The position numbers were made by a program, and so were the translations under genes. From Nectonema munidae (lineage: Eukaryota > Nematomorpha > Nectonematoida > Nectonematidae): a DNA stretch of 64,000 nt. This document shows positions 34,386 through 46,900 of the stretch, piece by piece. The notes beneath the pieces were generated by a model that saw only the letters and a program-made list of their open reading frames with translations, was not told the DNA's origin and ran no database searches. Location: positions 60,405-124,404 of the forward strand of contig JAUIRK010000719.1 of NCBI GenBank assembly GCA_030549495.1, read 5' to 3'. Each line of letters opens with the position of its first letter. Within the stretch, counting starts at the first letter, position 1.

Positions 34386-36935
34386 CTTCTAAGTCACGCT
34401 GTTGCCGAAGATAGCTTTAATTAGTTTAGTGATAGTTTTAAATGTTATTTTCTATCTGTGCATTATTTTTTATGAAAATTAAAATTCAATTTTTAAAAGG
34501 ATCAGTTTCCTTGAAATAAAAATTGTCTGTTTAGTTTTCTAAAGAAAATTTGAATGAATGCTAGTTTTTTCAAAAAAATAGTATCTTTAGATAAATATTC
34601 TATGTATCTAGTGTACTATTAAAACATAATAAATACAAACTTTGAAAGATTACCGGCAAACCTCACAAATACAACTTTTCTAACACAATTCTATTGTATT
34701 AAATTCCATTAATAAAATAAATTCCTCTTGAGTCATATCTTTAATACTTTGTAATTTAGAAAATAATATGTTGGAGTGGAAAACAATAGCCAACCAATCC
34801 AGAGAGTTACAATGGAATTTAATGATTGTGAGGAACTTGGTTTAATTAACCTAAATCATCCGTATTGGCTAAATTTTATTTGCGAGAAATATATGTCGGC
34901 CTAAAGGGTAAACCAATATTAGGCAGCTAATATTGGAGTATAAAAGATAGTCTATTATTTAGTTTTTGTGAATCAAAATATGGCTTCTAAATGATTGGTA
35001 AGTTACCTGTTTAACGATTATCCCTATTGGTCATAGTTTTTTGTACAATACCAGGTTTTGCTTTATAAATGTATCTTTCTTAGGAATGAAATGCTTCTAC
35101 CTCTTTGAGTCTCTCTGATCGGTTGAATGGAGTTTTATCATTAATCGAACTGAGTGCAGAGGTGGCCAACTCCACAACCCATAAACATTTATCAAATATA
35201 GTAAGTATAATGTATACGTGGTTGTTCCTATTCCAAAGCTAAATGATGAAAAGTGCAATTTTAGAATTGTTTCTTTCTTACTGCTTTCGACAGATAAAGA
35301 GCTTATTTTCGTCATCATTTACGTTGATGGTTGAAGAGTGAATTATAAACAACGGTTTATTTGATGCTCATAGTTAAACATCATTACTTAAGTCATTCTG
35401 TCATTTTGAACATAAGGAATGACCTAGTAGCATTGAGATTTACCAAACTGCATCATTTCAGGGTGTAAGGCAGTCTGATTTTACATAAGGCTTAATTTGG
35501 GATTCAGGCGATATAGATGAATTTCGCCCTTGCATTAACTTATTTTTTAATTACAAAAAAGGAATTTAAAAAAATCAACCTCTAAATATGATTATTTCTT
35601 TTCTTTTGATACAATTTTTTTTATTTTACCCGAATATATTTTTTATATTAAACATTTATGAAAGGAAGAAAAATTGTTCATGACTTTTTCAATCCCACAT
35701 AACACAAGAAGGACCAAAATTTTCAATCAAAATCTGCAAAAGCATTAATTGACTTAAATATTAGTGAAAAAAGAAATATTTTATTCAAAATATAAATAAG
35801 ATAAAAATCAAATATTTCGAACATTTGAAACAAATTTTATAATATAATATTAGAACTTTGAAAATTTGATGAAAAATAAAAAAAATGAAACAAGGATTTG
35901 AGCTGTTTCTAGAGCTATGAAAATATTGACTCGAATTGGAAATGCGTCAATAAATATGCAAATACTCTTGTAATATTTAAAAATCTAGCACCACCATTGT
36001 TGTGGAGTATTTATCAATATTTCATTTGATTTCCATGGTAATAACTTTTATTAGCAAATAAATAAAATATCTAGATAATCACAGAAAATAGAGAAAAACA
36101 AAAATAAATAAAAGTAGTCTTAAAGTGTGTTCAAAGAACGAGAATATCTGATTGACTGATTCCAGGACTCGGCAAGATATTGCTCTGTAGACATTCAACC
36201 AAGTGAATTTTGACGTGTAGCATTATACAGTCTTTATACTCTTGATCTATTTTATTCACTAATTCACAATTGGAATGCTAAAGAAAGGAAACAAATTCGA
36301 GCGATTTTAATAAGAAAGGAAGAGAGATTACTTGAAGAGAAAAATTTTCATTGAGTAATGCGTTTATGATTGCCAAGTTTTTCTGTTTGGATGATGCCTT
36401 GAAATTAAAACTGAAATTTAACATTTTAAGATAACTAGGGATGTATTGAAATGAAAATCTTGGTATACTTTTTAAAAGTTTGGTTGAATCAGGGATATAA
36501 TTCAATAAAAATAAAATATTAAACTTAAAAGTTAAATCTTATAAAAAGGACAAAAATATTCACAAATTAATCAAGGCAATTGATTAAAATTGTATAACAA
36601 AAGAGCAACCTATGTAAAATATGTTCGACATATCAATAAAAGTTATTCTTATTTTTTAAGAACATTTAAAAATTTTGATAATATACAAGTGATTCACAAA
36701 GTGTGAGTAAATTGCCTTATGAGGATACATCCTACATTTCATAGGTAGGCTATAAAAGTGGCATCTAAGGATGACAGACATGTTATTCATCATATCTTTG
36801 GATTATTTCACATTAATGGCGATCACAACTACCTAAAGAAGCGTCTTTTTAATCCATGAGTAGCAGTCTTCTTCAATAAATTTCTATGGACTAACTTCAT
36901 ATTATGCATAGCCATAGGTGTGTATATATAAACAC
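34386..36935. other. No gene recognised
   Basis: About 2.5 kb of AT-rich sequence. Minus-strand frames at 35097-35318 and 36278-36505 have no motif known to me and no supportable splice sites. No element ends were identified until 36936. Confidence 0.4.
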
Positions 36936-37853
36936 TAGAGCCCTGCGCGGGGCGGATAACCCACGCGGGTTATGCGGGACCCGCACTCGCGGTGCGGATG
37001 TGGGTTATCCACATTTTATTAATTGTGGGGCGGAGCGGATGCGGGTCATTTGAAGAAATTTTGTGTGGGGCGGGCGGATGCGGGTTGCCCTTATCAATAA
37101 GGCGGGTTAGTGAGAATTTGTGAAGCAAGAACATTAGTATGAAATGAAAGAAAAAACATGTGTGTGTGGTGGATCAAATGTTTCAGAGTTAAAGAAGAAT
37201 GGAGTATGACAAAACAGAGAGAGAGAGAAGCTTCTTGTGTCGTGTGATTGAGTTATTGCCTTGTCCAGATAAGAATGTGAGAGAAGAAACAAAAAAAATT
37301 AAATGCATAAAGAAACATAGAAAAATTGTAGGCTTTCTTTCTCAATGAGTTTTTATATAAATTAAGAAGACGATTTTTGGACACTGGTGTCCCATTGTGC
37401 CTGAAACGGTTACGCATTTATTTAGTAAAGATTTTGAAGTATAATAGGAAATAGATTTAAACATTACTAATTTTGAGAGTTGGCGCAGACATACCTGCAG
37501 AAAACAAAACTAGATAAAATGCCGAGCGGGGCAGAGCAGACACAAACTGATAAGATGCTTGGCGGAGCTGGTGCGAATTCATTAAATGAAACTTAGAGCA
37601 ACCGCAAACTTACAAAAAGTGAGTCAGAACGAGTGCGAAGATTTTAATGCACGCGTAAAGGTCTAAAATTAATAAGGCATATTTTATTTTGTTAATTGCG
37701 GGGTGGGAGGGGCAGCACATTTTGAATAGTTGCGGGGCGGTTCGGGTGCAAATTGATAAAATGCGGGTGCAAATTGATAAAATGCGGGTGCAGATTCACA
37801 AAATGCGGGTTGGGCGGGTGCGGACAAAATTTTTCTACCCGCGTAGGGCTTTA
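36936..37853. mobile_element. GC-rich non-autonomous hAT element
   Basis: The left end reads TAGAGCCCTGCGCGGG and the reverse complement of the right end TAAAGCCCTACGCGGG. They are flanked by a perfect 8-bp duplication, ATAAACAC (36928-36935 and 37854-37861), diagnostic in size for hAT. The terminal ~150 bp on both sides are full of GCGGG, GCGGAT and GGGTTAT blocks, in sharp contrast to the AT-rich genome. The right side has three copies of a 21-bp unit, GCGGGTGCAAATTGATAAAA plus T (37744-37806). The central part is AT-rich and has no transposase, so mobilisation would need an enzyme from elsewhere. Confidence 0.85.
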
Positions 37854-37861
37854 ATAAACAC

Positions 37862-38655
37862 ACGGAAATTTTAAATTACTAGAACAACACAGAAAATTAT
37901 AACAATTAATGGAATGGGCCGCAAAAATCTATAGATATGAGAGTTTTACAGTTAATATGAAGTAAAGTTAATTTTCAATGGGTAATAGGAAAGAAAATCA
38001 TGATCCTAAATAAAGGATCATTTATGCAGTATTTTTAACAAGATTTTGAAACAACAACAAGTTCAGATTTCTATAAATCCAAGGAACTGAAACGATGCAT
38101 CAAATAAATAGGAGTTTTTTGTTAATATTTCTGAAAAAAGTTAAACACTAAAGCAGGCGCATTGGTTAATTTGAAATAGCGCATTGATGACTTTCTAGTT
38201 TAAAAATTAGCCGATTTTTTGAAATATAAAAATTAAAATTTTTTCTTGATCTTTGATAATATATTTAAAATTGAGTTAAACGAAACTGCCTAAGTGGTCC
38301 TTAGAGAAATAAAAATGGTTCGCATTTTCAAACGCTTTTTAAAAAATTGTCTGATTACACTGTTCAACAAATCAAAAATTTTTTTTTGCTTCTTTTAAAC
38401 CAAAAACATTTTAATATATAACTTTCCGCGTAGAATTTGAATATATTCATAAAAAATTTTGATTAGCTACCACTTTTTCAATTTTTACCGTCCTAGAAAA
38501 CTATTTGTTAACCATTAATTATATGTATAATTTAGTTGTTTATACTAAAAAAATGTTTTATTTTTAAATTTTAAAATAAAAATAGCAACAGTGATGTATA
38601 CTGAAGAATATTAAACGAACAAAAAAAATTATTAAAAAGATTGTTTAATGATATA
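37862..38655. other. No gene recognised
   Basis: AT-rich interval between the GC-rich hAT element and the next transposon-type gene. It may contain the 3' end of the element encoding the latter, but I found no inverted repeat. Confidence 0.35.
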
Positions 38656-40304
38656 TTAATTTTTTACAATTCTTTTGTAAGTTTCATCTAATTCTTCCTT
38701 GGCTATTGTCCAGCAGTAATCTGCCAACATGCTTGACCCCCATTTGCCTTGATACCTTTTTTCAAAAACAGCGATAGTTTGATGGAAACGCTCTCCATGT
38801 TCATCACTTACAGCTCCGCAATTTTCAGGGAAAAATTAAAATGGGAATGTAAAAAGTGCATCTTCAATGACATGTTGCAGTTTAGTTCATGCATCGCCGT
38901 CAATAAAGTTACGATCAACTCGGGATAATTTTCTGCTTTCTTTCTGCCTAAAAAACCTGCACAAACCATCTTAAATGCTTCCCACACTTTTCTCTCGGCA
39001 TTTGAAAGCACTGATGGAAAGAAATTGTCTTTAAAAAGTTTGCGAATTTGTGGGCCAACAAAGACACCTTCTTTAATTTTTGCCTCGCTTAAAGATTTGA
39101 ATTTTTGCTTTAAATATTGAAAGCCGAAACCTTCTGTATTCATTGCTTTTACAAAATTCTTCATTATTCCAAGTTTAATGTGTAACGGGGGTAAAATTAT
39201 CTTTTCTTTACACACTAAATTTGGACGTAACACATTTTTCTCACCAGGTGTCATATTTCTTGAAGGCCACTCTTTTTCTGAATAGTGTAAATTTCTAGCT
39301 CGACTATTCCATTCACATAAAAAACAACAATACTTTGTATACCCGCTCTGCAAGCCCATTACCAGTGCTACAACTTTTAAATCTGCACATATTTCCCAGT
39401 TGTGGATAGCGTATTTAACATTAAGAAGCAGGTTTTTGATATTTTCATATGTCTCTTTCATTTGTTGTGAGTATGCAATTGGAATTGATTTTATGTTATT
39501 ACCATTTTTTAGCAATACACCTTTTAGACTTGTTTTAGAAGAGTCAATGAACAACCTCCATTCCGATGAGATGTAATTGATCTTCATTTCTTGCATCAAG
39601 CCACAAATATCATTACAGAAGATAAAAGAATCTTTTTGTACAAAATATTTTTCATAAATTTTGTGGCGATTTCTGAATACAGAAACTTTTACATCTGGTT
39701 GCAATAAACACCACTCTTGTAATCTAGAGCCCAAAATTTCAGCCTTGGTTTTAGTAAGTTGAAGATCTCTTACTAAATTGTTTAATCTTGACTGTGTTAA
39801 CAGTTGAGGTGTTTTGAAGTTTTTTTCTGAAAAAGATGGATCTAAATCTTCTTTATCGCTAAGTAACTCATTGTTACTAGAATCTAAATCAACTTGATCA
39901 GGAGCAAGAGGAATTGGTAAACATTCACTATGTTTAACAGGTCTGATGGCAGATTGTAAATTTGGATACGCGATTGTTTTTTCTTTTTTTCGAAATTCCA
40001 TTTTTTATAGGCGGAATTAAACAAAAATAACAATCATCAACATGATTTTTTGCACTCTCCATATCATAGGTACAGCAAAGGGCATTTTTTCTTTTTTATT
40101 TAACCACTGTCTTAAATTTGTAGCACAGGTGTTACAACAAATGTGTGGAGCCCAACTTTTATCTTGATCGCCAATCTGACAACCAAAGTACAAAAAATAT
40201 GCTTTTTTAACGTTTTTAGTGATCGATCTTTTTTGAGATTCAAAAGTGACTTCACCGCAAATATAGCAAAAATTATCTGCTTTATTTAAACAAGAACGCG
40301 CCAT
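38656..40304 (-). pseudogene. Transposon-type zinc-knuckle protein, superfamily unknown, three frameshifts
   Basis: Nearly complete gene on the minus strand. It starts at 40304 with a cysteine cluster (FCYICGE, ICCNTCA, then DCYFCL in a shifted frame). It passes into a 397-codon frame (40001-38808) with YPNLQSAIRPVKHSE, KYCCFLCEWNSRARNLHY (second CxxC), EWPSRNMTPGEKNV, ILPPLHIKLGIMKNFVKAMN, EAKIKEGVFVGPQIRKLF and NCNMSLKMHFLHSH. It ends in another frame with AVSDEHGERFH and KRYQG, stop near 38656. Frame changes lie near 40063, 39990 and 38830, each in or next to an A/T homopolymer. I recognise it as a repetitive 'uncharacterized protein' family of arthropods and hydra, presumably transposon-encoded. 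I cannot name the superfamily or the catalytic residues. Confidence 0.7.
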
Positions 40305-40720
40305 TAAATTATATTAGCACTGAAATAGAATAAAATAAAATATAATGAAAATATAAAAACTGATTTTACACTGCTTAATGACATGATTAATGATCAAAGA
40401 CGGAGGAGATATATTATATGTTATATATATATATACCGATTTAGTAATCATCATGTATTTTTTAAACTAGAGCTAATCAACTCAAAAGTTTAATAAGTTT
40501 TAACTTAAAAATACATTTCAAACAAGTTTTAGCTAGTTTGATCGAGGAAGCAATTATGTTGTTGTTCAGTGTTATTCGTTGGTAAAGAATAAGAAATTTT
40601 TTGTGCAACATCATCATCAGAAAACACTATATTTAGCGCCTACACCATAAAAGGATGCTTACGCATGAACCAAATAATTGATTAAATCCTAGTTTTGGAG
40701 TAAAAAGAAGTTAAAGTGAT

Positions 40721-40959
40721 TTAAAAAGAGTTCAAAAAAACTTCTTCTGGCAGGGAAGATGTGGTGGTGTCTGCTAAGGCATTTTTTGCTTTTCCACTAT
40801 CATATCTTTTGATGCACTTTTTCAAAGTCCTAATCTCCAGCCTTTCATCTTCAATGCAGCACTTCAAATGCTCGCCTTGAACAAGTAAGAGCTTTTGCTG
40901 CAAAAGAGTTGCTATTAGCTTCAACTGCATCAACGCCAAGGATCTATCAACAAAAGATC
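40721..40959 (-). CDS. RALBP1: RALBP1 exon 12, C-terminal coiled coil and stop
   Basis: Acceptor CTCTCGTTTAG|GA. Encodes residues 554-632: SFVDRSLALMQLKLIATLLQ then LVQGEHLKCCIEDERLEIRT, a heptad-like helix as in the C-terminal part of RalBP1, ending EEVFLNSF and TAA at 40721. An alternative upstream acceptor (GATCTAG|CAT) would be out of phase with exon 11. Confidence 0.72.
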
Positions 40960-43900
40960 CTAAACGAGAGTAATAATGCTAGATCACTACTAAGTATGAG
41001 AAAGAGGGGTCGTTCACAATTGACGTCAACCTTTTTTTGATAAATTTCAACCCCCCCCCCCCCCTCATGTCAACTTTTAGATATATCATCACTTAACAAA
41101 ATCGACTTATGTCAACTTTGGATACCCCCCCCCCCTCTTTTAGTTGACGTCAATTGTGAACGACCCTTTACGGTTGCAATGTGGAGTGGGAAATAGGGGT
41201 CTGAGATTTTAAGGAATGGGAGCCAGTATCTGATATAATTTAGAAGTGGTAGTTAGAGTCGGGTTATTTAAGTATAAAATATCATACTTAAATAAGTATT
41301 TTAAATAAACAAAAAAATAGTTTAATTTTTGTAAACATATTGAGTGTTCCTTCTCTATTCGAAGTCGGAAGTCTAAATATATATATTTATATTGATTTGT
41401 AAAATAGAAGTATATTAAAGGAGATTCAGCATAAGTAGTTTGAAGTAGAATTTCCATGGACCCCTTGAAATTCTTCCATGGACCCCCGGTTGGGAACCAC
41501 TGGCCTAAACTATTTGTTAAAATATTTCAAAGTGTAGATTAACTATTTTTAATATTCAGATTCTGCTTACTTCACTCATCAGCATGGTCACCAAGAAAGG
41601 TAGATGCTGATCTAAGAAAAGTATGTGTACAATAATCGTGGTATACCTAACTCTAATAAATTGCAGATGTCGACTTATTTGATAACTATTTTTCATGCAT
41701 GCGTAGTAATTTTTTGCGCACCCTATTTTTGTGTATTCACTGTATGGTATTTAGTATATGGTTATTCGGTTCACGTTCGTTATTTTTTCAGTTTTCGAGG
41801 CGTAGTTAATAAAGCTTGATGTCTGGTATAGGTCATTAAATTTAAAAGTGAAGTGAAACCCGCTATTTTTTCCTTTTTTATGAAGTTTTGTTTGAATGAG
41901 AACTAAAAAACAAACAGCCAACTGGCAAATGTTATTAGAAAGAAAACATTTTTTCCCTAAAAAAAGAAGAAAAACTGCCAGAAGCTGCAGCGGTCATAGA
42001 CAACATTAGCCACACACTGACCCATTACTGTATTAGACCCTAATTAAAATCTATAAATACTATAACGGTTTAATATGTAAATTAACGTTTATGTTTAAAA
42101 GATAAAATAGAGAAGAAAGGAAGATTTTACGACTCGTAAAAAACTGCGTCTCTTCATCAAGATCAGAAACGAACTCTTCTAATCCCAAGTCATTTTCGTC
42201 TTCGAAAGCAGAAAAAGGATAAGCTAGAATATGCAGGGAGCCGTATTTTTCATTCTTTTTGATGTCATTCAGTTTGGAATTTGATGCACATTTAGGAAAT
42301 CTTTCTTCGCTTGAGCTGGAACAATCTTCATTTGATAAATTCGATGTTGATTTAATTGATTCCTCTGAGTTCTCTGTACTTAGAGAATAATCCGAAGAAG
42401 TACTTAATTCCAAAATTTGTTCCTGAAGATTAAGATTAGATTCCAAAACTTCATTAAAAAAAACATTATCTTCTTGGGCCAACATATTTTCTTCCTACGA
42501 TATAAACAAAAAACATCAGAAAAGAGGAAAAATATGAAATTACTCCTTCTTGTAAGTTTCCTTCATTTTGAACAGATTCCCTCTCATCAAGCTCTAACTT
42601 TGATTTTTCTAAAGGTTGCGATATTTTATGCTTCTTAGGCTCTAAAATGCACCCTTCTAAGTGAAATCATGTAAATAAAATAAATAAATAAATAAATTAA
42701 TTAGATTAGCGTACCGATGTGTTGAAAAGGTCCAAATTTTTTGGGCGTTAATATAATGCCTGGTCTTAGAAGTTCTTCTGGCATTTTAGGCTCAGAAGCT
42801 TTTTTGCATAATCTTATCTAAGAAGTAAGGAAATTACGAGACCGAAAAATGAAAAAATATCGCTTAAGCGAAAACCTTTCTCTTTAGTTGTGTAACTGTT
42901 CGCTGCACTTCCCACAATTCATCTTCATTTTCTTTGGTCGCAAGATTTTTTTCTTTGAACTTTTCATGGAGAAGAGATAAACGGGATTCCATTTTAAATA
43001 ACTCTTCTTGTAGTTCACTGAGAAAAAATATACGAAATTTTGAATCATTTGAAATCAAAGAAAAATATACCTCAGGGTGGAAGGACTGTCAGCAAAATTA
43101 TCACTTTTATTCAAACTGTTTGGAGTAAATCTATGAAAGAAATAATCAATGAGTGAATAATAAAAAATTTTGCTTATAAAAGTTCACACACTCAAAGTAA
43201 TTTTCATTATTAAAAAAGCAATCAAAGAGACAACGCAGTCTTGCTTTTGAGAAATGATGTAGATGGAAAAAGAAAGCTTCTAAGGCCTAAGATAAGACAA
43301 GAAAGACACTCACAATTCAAGAGCTTAGGAGTAAGAAGGAACTCAAATTACTTTGCAACAGAAAATAAATGATATCCTTAAGTTTAAGATTTAAAAGACC
43401 TCTATGAGACGCTTTGTACTAATCTGGAATAAACCAATTAATTTGGATATTGTTATACTGTGAAATCGCGTTTTTGTGAAATCGTTTAGAGCGAACACTA
43501 AGAACATAGGAACTGGATTCCCTGTATACAATGTGTGTTTAAACTCATTGGCAATGAACTCGATTATTGCGAAACCTAGGATATGATCGCCACACACAAA
43601 GAAAAGCTGTGAAAAGATTTGATTACAACGAACTGAGAATTTCCGATTCACTTAGGCAAGTGACACGTATTTTTTATTGACGCACAGATATGTGTTAAGC
43701 CACTAATTTAGAATAACTTATCAAGTTAGTGAACCGTAATTCGCGATGAGTAACATAGAAGAATATCAAAAACGTTCATATGAAGTGACTCTTGAATTAT
43801 CTTAGTTTACACAATATATACCTTTGAGTTTATATGTATTAGATTCATACACGCCAGCCTCGCAACTTCCTTCAAAAGAATATGTCACACTCAACAGTAT

Positions 43901-46900
43901 ACGCAATATAAGAAATTTCTTTCCAAACATATGTAAGGCAAATATATAACATATTATAGTAGTATGTTTTTACTAGGAAATGGTGAAACTCGCTCTGCAT
44001 GCTCTTAATCGGAGTTTCCCACGAAGTTCGCTCTAACACAATTCCACTGCATGAAAGGTGAAATGTAATACGAAATCAGAACAAAAAGAGTGAAGAAAAA
44101 TAAAAAGAAAAATTACTATGCTATTCTAATAAATGATGCCTTTTCATTCTCATAGTTTATTATGGGGAATATTTCCAAAATTTCTAAAGCTTTTCAGCAA
44201 TCAAATCCCCATCAGATATATCTATTCTCGTTTTTATTTATCAATATAGAGTACGTGTGTACAATCTGTGTATTATTCATTACCAATTGAGGCCTCGTTT
44301 TGGTACTCCGAACTATTTAGTTTGCATCCAGCAAAGCCACGTTCCGTTAACCTACACAAGTCTAAACGGACAAATTTTCATGGCATAAAGTCAGAGTAAA
44401 ATCTGGATAAGTAATGGAATCGGAATCAATTAGGAAATGCATTGATTCCACATTCCTCGTGATAACTATGCTGCATTCTACTCTATATTTCTATATAGAG
44501 ATATTTTCGAGAGCATCTATAACAAAGTGTTAAAAACAAGAGTGAACAGGGTCCAGAGTATTTAAAGCGAGGGATTTACATTTTTTCACACAAACTAATG
44601 CTAATATTCCTTATTAAAAATATTACTGTAGTGTAGGGAAAAAACTATGCAATCAACAAATTTAAAAGACGCAAACCTTCAATTGATGCTAGCAAGGTTT
44701 AAAACCTAGTAGAAAGTTATTAAAATGCGCGTGTTTTAAAAATAATTCAGCACATTCTTCATCATATATCATTTCACTGTTTCCTTCAGGATTTAATAAT
44801 TACAGTACTTAATAAAATTTTGAAGGAAAGAAACTTGGATGGATAAAAATCTAATCAACCTTAAAGGGAATATATATATATATATAAAATATATACATTT
44901 AGAGAAATGAAAAGCATACTTTTTTATTGTTAAGCCATCAAATACCTTATCTTTGTGCGACAAAAGAATAATGAATACTTCAGGATTAATTTTGAGCCAT
45001 GAACCAATCACAGTTGACAAATTAATGGTGGACATCTTATTACTTGCTTCCTAAAGATGTTGAAAAGATTGCAAGGTATATTTTTATTATTATTATCATT
45101 ATCAGAAAACATTACACTTGAGATATTAAATATCTTTGAAAACTGCTGGGGCTTAGGACTTAAGTTGGATGAGTGTAAATTCATCACTGTTAAATAAATT
45201 TCAGTCTGAGTTCATCGATTCGCTCTTTCAAAGCATCTTTCCCCATTTTAAATTGGCGTCCTCTGCTTCTCTTTCCCACAACTGGCTCTTCTCAAGCCTG
45301 TCGAACAATATCTTTATCCTCAACATATGGCCAGACCACCAGAGTTTGTTATGTTCTACTATCGTAATCACGCTTGCTGTAACTGTTGTCTTACCTACTG
45401 CTTACTTAACATATGAAAGCAACCCTCTATAATTCTCATTTTTGTGATCCAGACACCTCTATATACGAACGATCTAGCATTGAAACATAAAATCTTTTTT
45501 AAATTGAAAACTTGGAAAAAATTTAGTTTTCAAAATGGAATTTTTTCAAAGTTAAATTTTTAAGTTTTAAGACTAATTTTCGAAGACAATAAAGTGAAGG
45601 TTCAAGTTATAAAAACAAGAAAATGGAGGAATATATAACATTTTATTTGCTTTTTTCTTTTAACTATTACTACAATGATGATAATATAGTGAGTTCTCCC
45701 TTATATTTTTTAGACTTGATTTCCTAAGTACTTATTAGTGAACTCAAAAAGACAATATTCCAACACAAGTACTAAGTGAGAAGGATATCACTCCGTTATG
45801 AATGTGAAGAGTAGAGCGCAACTTGTCCCACCAGACATCTCTCTTATAACGCCACCTTTAACAGCGTCATGTACCAAAAAAATCTTTATAAGCCAGCCAG
45901 CCACCCATTAAATACAGGCATGACCAAACGATCTTATAACACACCTATCCTACAACTTCTTCAAATAGGAAGGAGGTCAATTCGTCTCTGGACAATTCAG
46001 CTTAGATATTTATATTGCCTTAAGGCCAAATTGTCCATGAAACCTTCAAATGAGAATATATATTTTTTTATTTAATCCGTATTGAGAAATGGTGTGCATA
46101 ATAAGGTATTATTTTCATATACATAGAAACCCTTAGCAAACTGCAATTAAACAAAATTTCCTCAGTTACTCTATTTTATAAAATCAAAATAATCTTTTTA
46201 TAATAGTTAAATTTGGAAAGGTTATATATACAGTAGAATATTTCGGAATATTTTCGGCCACAGTTAATATTTTTTTCTTTACAATCTTATGATCACTGAA
46301 GTTTATTTATATTAAATTAAATCATTATAAATACCATCTTAAAATAATTCTTTTTTCATTAATAAAAATTTCTAATTATTTTCTTTTTTAATTTATTAAA
46401 AATTATTATTTGTATATTTTATCTATTAAAAATTCCGTAAAAAAGTTTTCGGCCAGGTTCCAAAATCTGATGTCATTAGAGAAAAAAAGCAGTGACATTT
46501 AAGCAAAAAAAGATGGCAGATCTGGAGAATATTTTGATTCGACAACAACTCTAAATACTCAAAAATTTTAAATATTTAAAAGCCCAACTCTTTATTCCAG
46601 TTTCAACTAAAGAATGGCCGCAATGCATATGCTCACAAAAACTCCGCAACCCCATGACGACGATGAAGGGTTAATATGGAGATGTAAAGAGTTAAATGCA
46701 ATCCGTAGATTAGTTAAACGTTTTTAATCTAAGCGTTCATAAATAACAGCAGGACGTTATATCACAAATCAATCTTTTCCTGCTTTTGAGGAAGTAAAGT
46801 AAGTCCGAAAAAATCAAGAAATTGATCAAAACAGACATTGAACTTTAAAACAAAAATACATGGAGGATAAAAGGTATATTAATTTGGTCATCCTCTTCGA

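Noticed and set aside
35097-36505. Two minus-strand frames of about 75 codons in the 34.4-36.9 kb gap
   Set aside because: Composition is that of AT-rich chance frames (Phe, Leu, Ser, Lys), with no motifs and no paired splice sites.
37689-37874. Plus-strand frame with repeated RVQIDKM units
   Set aside because: It is the translation of the 21-bp repeats in the GC-rich hAT element, with no independent evidence for a protein.
45169-45432. Plus-strand 87-codon frame
   Set aside because: The better explanation is a LINE ORF2 tail on the opposite strand; the plus frame is its shadow.
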